DNA from: Maylandia zebra
Lineage: Eukaryota; Chordata; Actinopteri; Cichliformes; Cichlidae
Assembly (NCBI RefSeq): GCF_041146795.1
Contig: NC_135176.1
Coordinates: forward strand, 1,014,286 to 1,078,285
Length of the DNA stretch: 64,000 bases
Direction: 5' to 3'
Within the stretch, counting starts at the first letter, position 1. Every line of letters begins with the position of its first letter. The notes beneath the pieces were generated by a model that worked only from the letters and a program-made list of their open reading frames with translations, did not search any database and was not told the origin of the DNA. Positions 11,639 through 29,090 of this stretch are shown piece after piece. A program made the translations under genes and the position numbers.

Positions 11639-14600
11639 ATGTCTTTTGACCAAGACACCTGCTACCTTTGTAAGGAATATCTCAGGGACCCTGTGTCCAT
11701 CCCATGTGGCCACGTATTCTGCTCCATCTGCCTGAAGACATACTGGGATCATGCTGAACACACCGGCTCGTTCAACTGCCCGGAGTGCAGGGTTTCCTAC
11801 AGCAAGAGGCCAACTCCGAGGCGCGTCGGAGGCTCAAGGAACTCCACGCTCCAACGCAACTCGGAGTCCTTTCCGCCTCCACCTCCGTCCCCCGACTACA
11901 ACGTCGCTGGACCCCAGGATGTAGGTTGTGACATCTGCGTTGGGAAGAAGCACAAAGCCATCAAGTCCTGCCTGATGTGTCTGGCGCACTACTGCGAGAA
12001 GCACCTGAAGCCCCACTACGAGTCGGCCACCTTTAAGAGGCACAAGCTGGTGGATGAAATCGGCCACCTGGACAGGCAGATCTGCCCGCAGCATCAGAAG
12101 GGTCTGGAGCTGTTCTGTCGCACCGACCAGATGTGTATCTGCGTGCTGTGCACAGTGAAAGAACACAAGGGCCACGACATGGTGTCAGCTGAGCAGGAGA
12201 GATCTGAGGAACAGGTAGGCAACACCCTCGTACCGGTCCTCCTTTGGTTCAACAATAACGCTAAAACGTGTGAGAAATAAGGGTCAAATATTCCGTATTA
12301 AAGCTGTAACACGGTGCACTACAGCAGTTAAAGGGTGGGGAGCAAAGCATGAAAGAGCAGCAACAATAGACGCCCATTCATGCAAACAAAGATAAAGGTG
12401 TTGGCGTCCAGTGAACCTGGACCCCTGAACTTAAAAGCCAAACATTTAAGCTAATTTTTTTAGACGATTTCATATATTTGAGTTACTTCTGCGTAAAGCT
12501 CTTGTCATAATAATCATCAATGTTTCAACTGTCTTATAGCAACGGCTGGGTGCCACCCAGGCTGAGATCCAGGAGAGGATTCACGATCGCCTGAAACAGA
12601 TGGAGGAACTAAAACACGCGGTGGACTCTCTCAAGGTTTGTGCCGTCATTATCATCCATCAGACAGATACGAGCACTCTGACCGCTACAGGCTGAGCGGA
12701 AGCTAACAGCACTGACAGCATTCCTTCTTCTAAGTGTGTCATCGTAAAAACCAGTGCGACACCAGTTCACCTTACGACACACTCCAATGTCTCCTGTGCA
12801 GAACTCAGCCCAGAGGGCGCTTCAGGAATGTGAGAAGATGTTTGGCGACATGATGCGCTCCATTGAGAGGATGCAGCAAGAGATGGCAAAGCTGATATCC
12901 TCCAACAAGCGGGCGGCACTCAACAACGCAGAGAGCCATCTGGAGCGTCTGAGTCATGAGATCGCTGACCTGAAGGCGAGAGACAACGAGATCACCCAGC
13001 TGTCTCGCACCGAGGACCACATCCACTTCATCCAGGTAACTGGCAGCCGCCAGCGGCTCAGGAAGGCATGTTCATAAAGATAAAAATATAATCTGACAGA
13101 ATCAGTGTTATCTTACTTTTATATTGTTGTTAGAGTTACCACATGCTGATAGCACAAACAGAGGCCGAGGAGCTGCCGTCGGTGAGCGTCAACCCGTACT
13201 TCTCCTTCGGCCCGGTGACCAAAGCCGTCTCTGAGCTGAAACAGCAACTGAATGAATCCAGCAATGACGAACTGGTTAAGGTAGCCAAGACAGGTGAGCG
13301 TGAAGACTGACGTCTCGATGTTCACAGAACAGATGCAGCAGGGAATCTGACTACTGCAGTGTGATGTTGCTGTAATCTCACTGTGTTATTTCAAACATAT
13401 GAAGAAAGCACGATGACTGAGCGGTTTTTCTGTATTTGCAGTTAACAAAATGACCTTCTGTGAGCTGGAGGATTCCAAGAAGAAACAATATCAATCAATA
13501 AAAAGTGAGTCAGTCTTTCAAGAGCATCATTTCACAACTTGCTCATACACACAACAATGAATGAGGGCGGAACAACTTTAGCACAGAGTCAGGCTAAAGC
13601 CAGGAGATGTGGTGTTGAGTCATAACGCTCAGGCGTTTCATCATCTGGCCCTGTTTCCTCAGTTCTTTCCATTCTCCTGTTAGATTGCTTTACGAGGTGT
13701 TTGCCTGATCACTGATAGTGTGACGAGAACGTGACCTCCTGCACACGTATTAGCTGTTCAGGTGCAGCACATTAAAAACTGCTGACACACAACTCTGTCT
13801 CATTTTCTGTGTTTCCTCTCACAGGTGACGAAGCTCCCGTGTACAAGTCTGTGCCAGTCAAGGAGCCTCAGTACAGGGAGGACTTCCTGAGATGTGAGTC
13901 TCTGCTCTGACCCACACTGTTCACCGTTCTCTCTGCTCAGTTCACTGCATGACGCATATTAGATGCTGACGAGGTTCTCTGTCAGACCCTGTGGCTGACC
14001 ACAAAATCTGCTCTTAGAAGCTACTGTTAGTCCTACAGTGTTGACAGAGGTTGGGACTGATTCACTGCAAATATTGCACAGCTATGTCATCTTTACTTAA
14101 GCTGCATTTTAACCTCCTGCAACACGAGCTCTTGTTTGGGATGCATTTTTCATTTCTCCAAATTTTCTCGAAGCCAATAAGTAAAAAAAGAAGCATCGCC
14201 TTTGAACAGAAAGGTTTTTAAATACATAAATATATTAAAAAGTATGTCCTCGATATAGAGACAGTGGGTTTGTTTGGCAGCATAACACAATATAGTTTTA
14301 TGGTCATTATTAACAGAGTGTAAAATATTGATTTTGTAAGATGGAGTGTAAGTCTAAATGTAATGTTCCCATATGAGGACACGGTCTCAGGAGGTTAATC
14401 CAGCTTTCAACAGAAATCTTTGGGGCCTCTCAACTTTAGCGCTGGGAGAAACTGCATAGTCATTGACTCACGTCACAGCTGAAAAAGGTCTTTGCTGGAA
14501 TTCTGTTTGTGGTCAAACTCACAAACAGTGTTTGATACCTTTGGCGTTCCAGATCATAGGCCGGGCAGATCTAGCCGAGGGCGTCGGGTGTCCCACCAGC

Positions 14601-15424
14601 TGTGACCTGCAGAGGTGGAGGTACACAGCAGTCAGGTGACTATTCTGATTTCCGTGTCCAGCCAGAGGGTCTCTTGCTTTTCCTTCAAAGTGTGTTTTGC
14701 AGAAGTCATTTAAACTTCTACCGCAGTGAGTAGAAGTTTAACTGAGATGTCGATGACGTTCTGCTGCTGCTTTGGAGTGGGGTGCTTCAGCTGCTGTAGG
14801 ACAGATGCTTTGGCTATTTGCTTTCCTCATTTACGTTTATCCCAGACTGATTTAAGTTAAGCATTGTTGAGTAAACTTGTCTTCCACCCATCTTTAGATG
14901 CTTGCCAGCTCACTCTGGACCAAAACACAGCCTACAGACAGCTTTACTTGTCACGAGGGAACAGAAAAGCTGCCCTCAAGAGAGACCCCCAGTCCTACCC
15001 TGACAGCCCTGCCAGGTTCGACTCCCTGCCACAGGTCTTGTGTAAGGAGCCCCTCTCTGGAGGCACCTACTACTGGGAGGTAGACTGGAGTGGGGAGGGG
15101 GCTTCCATCGGCATCGCCTACAAAGGCATCAAGAGATCGGGCTACAGTGACAGCTGCCGCATCGGCTACAACCGCAAGTCATGGAGCCTTTTCTGCTCTG
15201 ATTCCAGTTACTCAGCCCGCCACAACAAGGACCAGCAAGAGGTCAGCGCGCCCTACTCCTCCCGCATCGGCGTTTTCCTGGATCACGCCGGGGGTACTCT
15301 CTCATTCTACGCTGTTGGGGAAACCATGTCTCTAATCCACCGCTTTAATGCCTCCTTTAGTGAACCTGTCTATCCAGGCTTCTGGGTTTGGTATGAGTCA
15401 GCCATTACCATTATCCAGCTGTGA
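11639..15424 (+). CDS. TRIM E3 ubiquitin ligase, finTRIM/TRIM25-like, complete paralogue
   Basis: Seven coding exons: 11639-12214, 12540-12635, 12802-13035, 13134-13293, 13442-13504, 13825-13893 and 14898-15424. They join in frame to 574 aa. Domains: C3HC4 RING (C8, C11, C23, H25, C28, C31, C47, C50), a proline-rich linker, B-box 1 and B-box 2, a coiled coil encoded by the 96- and 234-nt exons, a short variable linker from two small exons, and a PRY-SPRY domain with YYWEVDW and LDHAGG motifs. B-box residues are nearly identical to the divergent gene at 3543-7596. Exon sizes 96, 234 and 160 are shared exactly with that gene, so the two are duplicates in inverted orientation. The last intron (13894-14897) carries a TTAA-flanked MITE. 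The expected role is substrate ubiquitination, probably immune; this is inferred from family only. Confidence 0.93.
14109..14398. mobile_element. piggyBac-like MITE, about 290 bp, in the last TRIM intron
   Basis: TTAA at 14109-14112 and TTAA at 14395-14398 bound a segment whose ends are inverted: CCTCCTG inward from the left, and CAGGAGG before the right TTAA. TTAA duplication with short inverted ends beginning CC is the mark of piggyBac elements. The interior is non-coding and AT-rich. The family name is not known to me. Confidence 0.6.
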
Positions 15425-15748
15425 TTAAGTAACACATCCAAAGATCAGTGGGTGTGGAATGATGCAAAGTACTGCTGTTGTGAGAAAATATGCTTTTGTT
15501 TCCCCCTTTTTTTCTGATATTAGATCGTTGTTTTGTTTGGTATCCGATATGTGCTGATGGGGGAAACGATGCTCGAAGAGCAAATATTCAGCAAATCAAC
15601 ATGTGTTCAGTGTAAAATCAGTTGCAGAAAGTCAATGAGCATTTACTAATTCAGAAATAATATAGTATATGTATATTTACACTATAATTCAAAATAATGA
15701 ACCTTGTACAATGTGATGACCATTTGTGATATTTTGCTTTTTTTATCA

Positions 15749-15754
15749 AATAAA
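15749..15754 (+). terminator. Poly(A) signal of the plus-strand TRIM gene
   Basis: AATAAA occurs 325 nt after the stop codon at 15424, preceded by a T-rich tract and followed by a GT-containing stretch. It is the first canonical signal after the stop. Confidence 0.65.
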
Positions 15755-18023
15755 CTTTTGGTAACAAGCATGAGCTGTGATGCGGATTTTTTCCTCTCAT
15801 TTCTTCTACGATGACGAGCTTCCTAACTCACTCTTCAAGCTAATCAGCTCTGAGCCAGATCTGTAAGATCTTTAAAAGGCAGACATTTCCTGCCATTAGC
15901 AACGTCACTCACAGTGCAATTATTTAATAAGCAAATGTAAAATAGACCCAGCTTTGAGTGTGGACTGGGAGGAGATGGTGTGTTTGTGTGTGCTTAAAGC
16001 ACAGTGTTTTGAAAAGCAGCTGAGAGGTCATTAAGGAACTCTACAGGAACAGGCGAGGTGTACCTGAGAGGTTTCTGTGACGCTTAAGACTCGTTCAGCT
16101 GAGTGGAAGTATGACTGAGTCCTAATGTATCGTCAAGTTCTTCAGTAAAAAGTTCTGAGTTAGTTTAGTTTTTTTACATTTATTATTCATTTATTTATTT
16201 ATTCTTTTTTTTTTATTTATTTTGGTTTTGTTATCGAAGTTTAAAATGAAATAAAAATTGTTCTGAGTTAGTGTAGCAACTCAGGAGCACCGAAATTTAC
16301 CTTTCACCGTGCAGCAGTCGCTCTGCTGTGATGTTTAAATAAAGCGACTTCAGTTTGTGGCCTGGGCCTTGAGGTGGAGCTTGAAAGGTCTAGTGGAGAG
16401 GATATGAAAACCCCTCCAGAAACCTTGAGATTATAATCAGCAGGCAGGCTTTCCCATTGTTCAATAATACTGCAGTCTTGATTTGTAAGCTTTTAAAATT
16501 ACTTTTTGCAAATATGAAGCTGAGCTTGAGACAATAAAAATCTCAAACTCATCTCCATAGTTTGGATTATAATATTTCTCAGTTTAAAAAATGAAAGAGG
16601 CTTTTACACTAAGATGAATTTATCCGGCCTACTGCATCATCAACACCACTCTGCAAAAACTTTGGCTTCAACTTCGAAATTCTTCAACCTTTAATATAAC
16701 TCGGGGCTCTTGCAGCCTCTGGTGGACAAACGTCTGCAGTACTAAGTTTAAGCAGGTTTTTTTTATCGTGGCTGAAGTGAAAGCTTCCGCTGTTAGCGTG
16801 TACAAACAGTAACTAAAACAGAGCAAAGTGCTTCCTTGGCTGGTCCAGCTTACGTACAGTATGACATTGACATCTCTACAACATCTCAGTTCCGTAACCC
16901 AGCACATTACACCAGTAAATATTAAAGGTTTTACGTTTTCTTCTTGCAACAAAATAGCCCGTCCGTGGAAAAGGGAGTTAAAGGGAGCCTAGCACACAGT
17001 TTAACCACTCTGGACTGAAACGGCTACACGGATTCAAATGTCCATAATATAATCCAGGACACCGGTAAGGTTTCCTGCCACTCCCTGTAAATCACAAGCT
17101 CGTGCTGTCCTTTTACCATCGAGTCCATAGAGGGCAGTCAACCCAAACATCCCCTAGCAGGGGGGAAAAAAAAGAAAAGAAGCTGTTTCTGTACGGACGC
17201 TTTTAATCTGCGCACCATTAGAAAGAAGCGCCGCATTCTCACATTTTCGCAAGTGTGGCTGCACAGGTGAGTGTTCATGCGATCAATATAAACAGTGTTA
17301 ACTCCAGGCTTTCGCACCGTGGTGTTACACGATGTGTCCTGTAGGATCATCCTTCCATGTTCTGTCGAACATCACGTCTTCGTCTTGCTAAGCAGGAGTT
17401 ACTCAAAGAAGAAAGCTTTGAATGGAGCTAGCTAATTTGCTAACATAACATTAGCTGGCGTTAGCATTACTTGGCACTATCCTTGCTCTGTTTACTTGGC
17501 GCCAAACGAGATTTGTGGATTTCGTGTACCACATTATTAAATCTGTGTTATGGCGATACCCGAGCTTCCCGTTGCTTATATGAAAAAGTAAAAATATGAA
17601 GAATAAAAAGCCTTAGAAACCAGGCTAACGTAACGCTAACACTGTTCTTACTCTGTTGTGGCATGCGCTCAACTCTGTCACTATGACAACCAACTGACCA
17701 GGACGGGCTCTTTAAAGTGTTAATTGTTTGACAATCTAACCACTTAATGTTGTGGTAGTCTTATCACCAAAGTGTTTTGGTTTTTAACATTTATTTAATA
17801 GTGACTGGGTTGTATGTCGTTAAAACGTCAGTAGAAATATTTGAATCTCTTGCTGGAGCTAATTTTTTTTTTTTATCTGTTGTTTGACATTCTGACATGG
17901 AGTGGGATAGTCTGAAGGTCTAATACTGCGAAATGCCTGTTTTTAAATGTAAAAGTAGTGGTAGGAAACCGGGCAGGATCACTCTATAGTGATTAATGAA
18001 TGATCTTTCTGCTTTTAATACAG
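15755..18023. other. Intergenic region and ruvbl2 5' region
   Basis: This is the TRIM downstream flank followed by the ruvbl2 upstream flank. An A/T-rich low-complexity tract lies at 16165-16260. Since the ruvbl2 ATG directly follows a splice acceptor (18021-18023), at least one untranslated or short coding exon of ruvbl2 should lie in the right part, perhaps 17300-17700. I cannot place it. No other gene is seen. Confidence 0.45.
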
Positions 18024-21944
<3,921 letters not shown>

Positions 21945-22524
21945 TGAAGACGATGCTTTCTCTTCCTCCTCTGTGAAGTTTTTTTATGCTGTTCGCCGTC
22001 ATCTAGTGTTGGTGTCGATTCACAACCGGACTTCTTCCCAAATTTGAGTTTAGCCTCTTGAATTAACTGAATTAGACTGGAGGTGGACACAGAATTGTCC
22101 TTGATCTCCACACTGTTTAAATTCAAATCTTTTGGACTGAAATTCAATCGAATTTTGAAATGACCCCAGTCCTTCATCTCTGAGGCCTTGTGGCGTGAAT
22201 ACCCATTCCTTAAGTGTTTGTTTTATGTTGTTGACCTTTTACATGGTTTAATTTTATGAAAATAAGTAAACAAGCTTTTCTAAGCATATTGAGATTCTTT
22301 CTTTCTTGTCCTTTAAACTTGAAAGCTACGAAACTGTTTTTCACGTTTAAAGTTAGCTTTTGGAGGTGCAGGCTCACATAAACATGAGAATGATGTGTCT
22401 GCCTGACCAGGCGGTGGTGCAGAGTCTGCTCAGGATTGATCAGTGATCAGTTTATTACCCCGGCTGAAGAAAAAAACGTTTGGATGTAAAATTTAAAACA
22501 AAATCACTCATAACGTTTATCACT

Positions 22525-22530
22525 AATAAA
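22525..22530 (+). terminator. Candidate ruvbl2 poly(A) signal
   Basis: First canonical AATAAA on the plus strand after the ruvbl2 stop at 21944, giving a 3' UTR of about 600 nt. A non-canonical site near 22260 is also possible. Confidence 0.3.
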
Positions 22531-23084
22531 ATAGTTACAGTTGCTACCACAAGGGGGAGCTCAAAGATCTTTCCTGTAAGCCTGGTCCTGAGAAACCATG
22601 CACTGTGCAAACCGCTGGGATGCCTGCGAGCCCTTAGTGTGCATTTTAATGAGCAAATTGAACAGCACTGCATACAGCCTAAAAATATCTTCCTGTTGAA
22701 TCACTTCAGCATGTTTGATGCGTGTCGTCCTGTAAATGTCCTGCTTGAGTCTGTAGGTGTATAGCAGGCTTTGACACTCACTCTAGATTTTCCTGTATTC
22801 AAATGTTTAGACCCTGCGAGTCTCGTCATCCTTGTCATGTCATGTTTGGGTTTAGCCTGAGTATTTAACCAGAAATCTGACACAGGGTTCAATCAAATCA
22901 TGTTTTCAAAGTGAGTGTATTTTATCTAAGTCATAAATTGTTGACAATGTGACAATAAATAAGTAGTTAAAGTGCTGTTTGGTATGTGGGCATATCAAAC
23001 GTATTATAAAAACTGTTACATTGAATAGATCACACTGGATTTTTGGTCCCATAGTCATATATGTCACATTTAATATGTATTTTT

Positions 23085-23275
23085 TAACAGGTTTCTTCCT
23101 GTTAAAAGGGAGTTTTTCCTTCCCACTGTCGCCAAAGTGCTGCTCATAGGGGGTCATGTGATTGTTGGGTTTTCTCTGTATGTATAATTGTAGGATCTAC
23201 TGCACAATACACAGCACCTTGAGGCGACTGTTGTGACTTGGCGCTGTATAAATGACAGTGAATCGAATCACTCCA
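23085..23275 (+). repeat. Dispersed teleost repeat, short copy
   Basis: A segment running from TTTCTTCCTGTTAAAAGGGA to a GCGCTGTATAAATGACAGTG-type end. The same family recurs at 59640-60103 in the same orientation with high similarity over its last 170 bp. It is recognised as a very common fish interspersed repeat; its class is not certain from the sequence. Confidence 0.7.
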
Positions 23276-25747
23276 TTTCTACATGGATTCATTGAAACCA
23301 GTGAATCTTCTACATTCAGTGTTAACATATGTTGGACAGCCACATTCAAATGTCTGCGATAGGCCAGTATCTACCAATAGCATCACCAGCAACCTTCAGC
23401 TGAAATGGGAATATCACCTGACTGTTTCAAACCAATCAGAGCATGTTAATCAATTTTACCTACATATGGTCAGAGAGCAGTGCAGACTGCCTGCTCTCAT
23501 GCATATTTAATGTTTAGTTGGTGTCTGGCAGAGAGTTCTTACCCTGCTGCCTACATCCCATAAATCCCTCAGTCCCACGAGGCTTCTGTTGTGCTGCCGC
23601 CTACCACCACATCCGATGATTCTCCCACTGGATTTGGGCCGAGACAAACTTCCCAAGGAGCCAGCCTCACTGTTAGCATTTACAGAAGCGATATGGTGAC
23701 GCCTTTATCGTGTCCGTCGTTATCAGGAGCCACGTAAACTGAATCCTCTTCCTCAGCAGAATTAAGAACCGTCTCATTTAATATGGATTTGAATACACTT
23801 GACCTCAGGACATTTGTCTTCAGCGTCAGTGCGAATGCAGATCACTGTTTACAGATCGCACTCGGCTCGGCCCCTCTGGGTGGGAGCAGGTTTTGGCTCC
23901 CACTCTTTGTCTCCACACCGCTGTCCACAGGCTACGAGGCTGCACAGCATGCTAACATGTGGCATTTTGCCTGTTTCACAGATTTAGATGCCCTTTTTCC
24001 CCTCCTAGTATTCTGCAAATGTCCTCTCCACAGATCCACTGACTTTATCTCCTCTTTATTTGTAATCAGCACTCAGTGCTGTTCTGTAATCATTGAAGCG
24101 CTTTGAAAACACGGCCAAAGTGCTTCAACGAGCTGGGTCAAAGTGACAGCCAGGCAAGCACTCTCCTACACTATTGACTGTGTCAAAGGTCATTTGCCAT
24201 TCTCATAGCCTAACAAGCCTCTCCACATGAATCTCATTAGGTGAATGTATCCATATCAAAACCAGAACGGACGTATTGATCAGTGATATTGTCAGGAAAG
24301 GGTTTTGCTCTAAAGTAGTGAATGATTTTTGTCACCAGTTCATGGTGACAAATTGTAGAGGCAACAACACAACAAAGAAATGGAGGATTTTGTGCTTTTG
24401 GACTGTGTGGTTTGCTCTGATTGCTTACAGCTACAAATGAGGCTCACTCAGGTGTTTTACTGCAACACTGACTGACAGCATGGGTGATGGCGTCCTCTTC
24501 TTATCAGTACGTCACACTCGTCATGTCCCCTTTTCTTTATCAGTTGCACTTACTGCTATCTAACATGCTTCACTTAATTAAGCACCTCTCAGACGCGTGT
24601 TTATGTCGACATAAGCAGCGAGATCTCACTGAGGTAAAGTTCAGCAAGTTTAGCACGAAGCAATATTTCCTGTCCTCCTTATTTTTCTGTCCTGCCACAT
24701 TTCCTCGTGTGATGTCATTCATGTCCTTTGAATAGCATTTGAGGAATTTGGAATGTGGCGTCTGTGTAGGCATAGCATTCACGTCTATTTCCTGAAGTCT
24801 CCGAGAAAAAACGAAATCTCTTAGCGCCATATGTGAACAGGCAGAGAAGCTGTTCCTGCGGTAAAATCAAAGAGGGAGGTCAGTGGACGTGCAGCACGCT
24901 GGATGTGGTGATGCCATAAAAACAGGGTTAAGTGAAGCAACTGATGCTCCTCAAATTTGTGTCCAAGTCAACCAAGGGATTATTTCATGTGAATAATTAT
25001 CTTCTAAACAACTGTCCCACTGAAACAGCTGCTGAACAGTGGGCACCACATTTGTACATCCACATTAACTTCTGAATTCACGTCATAAAGCAGTTTCAAA
25101 TCCACAGAGCTTGTGTGGCGATGTGCAGTCAGCTTCCCATCGCTGTCGGCCTGCGTGCAACGCCTGGTCGGTCACTAACCACTCTGAATTATGTACTGGC
25201 TCCATTTGAGTCTTTGCTCAGTGACATCCGTTTCTTTGTGGTTAACATGTCTCAGCTCTTTATTCTCTGGCTGAGTAAGAGCCGAGGAAAGTGTGAGCCC
25301 ACAGCAAAGACAGGAAGCTGGGCTCAGCTGTGCATCTATAATGCAGCTAAACGCTGGGCAGGACTAATGTTGGGCTATAAGAATGACTTATGTCAGTTTG
25401 GTAGCATACAGGTAAAAATGAAGGATTATTTTTTATTCAAATATGGACTTTGATTTTTAGACATTCACAAATTTCATGCAAAATATGAAAAACCAACCTG
25501 ATGGGTGGAAATTCAGCCATCGGTAACACTACAAAAGCCACTGTAACTGTAATGACATCGTGCTGAAACAACTGGAAAAGTGTAACCTGTTTGTATTCTG
25601 ACATATATGGATTAGCTGTTAGCATCTGGGAACACTGAGTCTGATGGAAATCATTTGCTTTGCAGAAATGTGATCATAGAGAAAACATTAGGAAAACTGA
25701 ATTTCTATATTTTCCAGTGGTTTAGTGATTTAGTGCCACTGTCAGTG

Positions 25748-25910
25748 TTAACCCTCTCCAGGCAGGCGTTGCAGATTTACAACAGTTTATAACGAACAAC
25801 CTGATTACCCCACATACATATTTTATGAGTTTTGTTTACTCAGAAGTACCACTGCAGGACTTGGTTGTGCATTAGCAACAAAAAGTCTAATTTGAGCCTG
25901 AGAGGGTTAA
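25748..25910. mobile_element. piggyBac-like MITE, about 160 bp
   Basis: TTAA (25748-25751) and TTAA (25907-25910) flank inverted ends: CCCTCTCCAGGC on the left, GCCTGAGAGGG on the right, differing by one base insertion. TTAA duplication with CCCT...AGGG ends fits piggyBac. The interior is about 155 bp and non-coding. It is a different family from the one at 14109-14398. Confidence 0.65.
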
Positions 25911-28900
25911 AGGGAAAGTCAGAAGGTCGTCATCAGGATTCGTTTATTTTCATCTGATATCTGTACAAACATTCAGAGCAGCCATTCAGTCAAGAGCCAG
26001 ACCAGCGGCTGCTGTTCCTAAAGGGTCGACCAGCTTGACAAATGGGACTGTGGGTATTGTAGGTATACTGCAGCATGGCTGATCCAGCCCAGTTGGAGCA
26101 CCCAGGGATGTGCACATCAGCTATGTGTGTAATATGTTCCTTACATCAAACATGTTTCATTTGACTACACAAAGCAGCAGATATCCTCTCATTTGGTGTC
26201 TGACCCCGTTTAAAGTAGAAGAGGTGTGGTACTGCAGGTGTGAGCGATTTACTCTGTCATCTCGTTTGCATGCACCTGTTTGTGTGTGTGTAGCTACTCC
26301 GTGTAATTTGCCTTCCTCCACACTGTGGTCGGCACTTTCTCACTTCTCCACACACAAATCATTCACAAAGCTGCTTCCACACCTCTGCTTCTTGTGTGGG
26401 AGCGATGAATGCAGATGCTACCCACACACATGGGCGTGTGCATAAATAGCCTCAGTTCACGCTGCAGTGGAAACATCAGCTCTAAATATGGAATCGTGGG
26501 ATTAAAAATAGCACCATCATCCAGTCTTTGCAGGCCAAGCATAAACTCATGTTTAATTCAGAAAACTCTGGTATTCATAACTCACTCTTGCTTCACCCGT
26601 GACACTGAACCCACTGTGGTGCTTAACAAGCACACTGCAGTAACACTGTTTCATTGTCAATTTGCATTTCATCCTTGTTAGTAAGCATGCAAATCAAATT
26701 AATCCCTCATCCCAGCGGGGACGTCACTGACACAGTTTGAGATGAAGTTACAGTCTCAAGGCCCGGTGGGAAGCGAGGAGTGATCATCATAGCTGGCTGT
26801 GGGGTAATGACGTCTGCTCCAAAGACAGCAAGCATGGCCACTTCCTGCCATGTTCTTGACACGTGTTCCTGAATCATTTACTCCTTCACTGACGTTGCTG
26901 AGCCCACCGACGTCTCTTATTCATTCCATGAGGGCAGGAGGGCACCTCGTGTTTTCCCTCGAACATGTGTCAGCTTCTTTAATCGCATAATAACACATGC
27001 AGAGATATGCATTAATGCAGACTCTGACAGCTGAAGGTCAGCCGGCTCCACAGGGCTAAAAACATCCATGAAGTCCAAAGTAGAGGAGAGGAAGAGCATC
27101 GCTCAAGCCAGCCAACCAATGTGCAGGTCTTAAAAGTTAGCAAATAATAATTTCACACGTGTTGCGTGTTAAACAATAAACCACACTTCCATGTTTAACT
27201 TCGATCATTTAATTTTGCTGTATGCTGTACCTCAAAGATCGATTCTTGCACATCTGTTCAAAAATATCTTATAAAATGTGACTGTGTGGGTCTGTAGGAA
27301 GCAGCTACACGTCGGTGATAGTTCTGCAGGTCAGGTCAAAACATCCTTGAACACAACCTCAGACACAGAGCCAGGATGAACTCCAGGCTGTTGGTTGGAC
27401 TTTTATGGGATTTGTTGGAGACGGGATGAATTCTAATAATAAAGCGTCTTATTGCGACTTTTGTCTATATAAATACAATTGAATTGAACTAATAACATGT
27501 TCATACAGCTTATTTTAGCCGATTTAAAAATGGGGCTTTGGGCAGCCTGTTGCACAAACACATCATTTGCTCCTGTTTCTTTCTGTGGAATGACAACAGT
27601 GTTTTTGCACCAACGATGTGATTCTTGTTGGTGCAAGCTGAGAGTCGGGCATTTCAACATCGTGTGCAGTGTATTCATAAAAATGTAGGAAACTACAGAG
27701 AGGACACAGAAGAAATGGAGGGCTCGTCTTCTGCAGATAAACAGTATCTGAGAGTCATAATCTGAAAGCATAGGAAGACTTATCTGCTCCTTTAACGTGA
27801 TCAGAAATGTTCTCAGTCTGAAAGGAAACAAAGTCCACCAAACACCAAACGAATCATTCATCACACCGCACAGTAACAGCTTCCCACTGCAAGCACAGTG
27901 CAGGATGGAAATCCTCACATGATTATTAAACAAACACATATTTGTTAATAGATGAACAAACCTGGTTGTGTGTTATCTCATTTAAACAGGGCTGTGACTA
28001 TGCTGCTGTAAAACGCTCATTTACTCCTTTTAAAGTTGTGGAGGGAATATTAGGCTCATCACTGCCTTTGTTCAGCAAACTGGATCAAAGTGTCAGAAAC
28101 TAAAACAAATAAAGTTTAGGGTTTCAAAATGACAACACTGACGTGTCACTTACAGAGCAGTCGGTGTATTTCTGGCACAAAGAGTTTAAAACCCTCCATC
28201 TCTGTTTCCTGTGTCATAGCAGAAGAAAAGCATGATGATGTTGGATATGACTGTCATATAAATACACTGCATTTACTTCTTCTTCTGTTAGTCACGGAGC
28301 CTTTACAATGACAGCGGATGAAAACTGAACAGCTCTCTGCCTTAAGTGAACTTGTGATGGAGCAGTCAGCTGTTTTTGCCTCAGTTGCTCAAACATCACA
28401 GAGTTATTTGTAGTTTTTAATCCTTTTGTACTCGCAGCTCCTCCTGTCCTGTAATGTTAGAAGAAGCATCTGCGACACACAGAAATGGTAAAGTGAGGAA
28501 CATGTAACATGTGAACTGATGAGCAGAGTCGAATTCAGTGCTCAAAAGCAAACATATTGTCTTTGACAGCCTCGCAGATACATCCAGGATGACCTTAAAA
28601 AGGACGATGTCATCGTGTTTGGATGAAGGTGACCGTGCCTCGGCAGCGTGAGCCGGGTCAGGACGGCGGGTGGTCGGCAGAGGGAAGTGAGAGACTCACA
28701 GAGGCGACAGACTGTAAACAGCTGTGGTTCACGTATTCTGATAAAAACTCTCGGCTCCATTTGAGATGAAAGATCTGCTTTCTTTCCTTTTTTTATTCTA
28801 AGCTTTATTTTAGTCTTAATCATCAGACCTGACTGCTCTATGCAGTCGACCGTTTTGTGGAAAACACACACTTTGCTTCACATATAGTAACATCTGTTAT

Positions 28901-29090
28901 TTTTGTCGGCTGTTCCTTATTCCAGTTAAGCAGGGACATTTGTGGCATCCGATGTCAGAAAGGCCACGTGTCTTGCAGAACGAGTCGTCATATTCAACAG
29001 AGTCTAAGAGGAATCAAATATGATAGTGATCGTCCCCACAGCAAACCTGTCGTGTCCTGATTCGAGTGACTGCCAAGATTCCACTTTTTC
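25911..29090. other. Gene-poor intergenic sequence
   Basis: No exon with both good splice sites and a known domain is visible on either strand. At about 27440-27490 a short segment ends in CTATATAAATACAATTGAAT, which looks like the tail of the repeat family at 59640-60103. Confidence 0.45.

Larger units (their letters stand above)
21945..25747. other. ruvbl2 3' UTR and gene-poor flank
   Basis: Apart from the repeat at 23085-23275 I see no gene, RNA or long repeat. The open frames here (for example 22480-22764 and 23783-24106) lack recognisable domains or plausible splice context. Confidence 0.5.
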
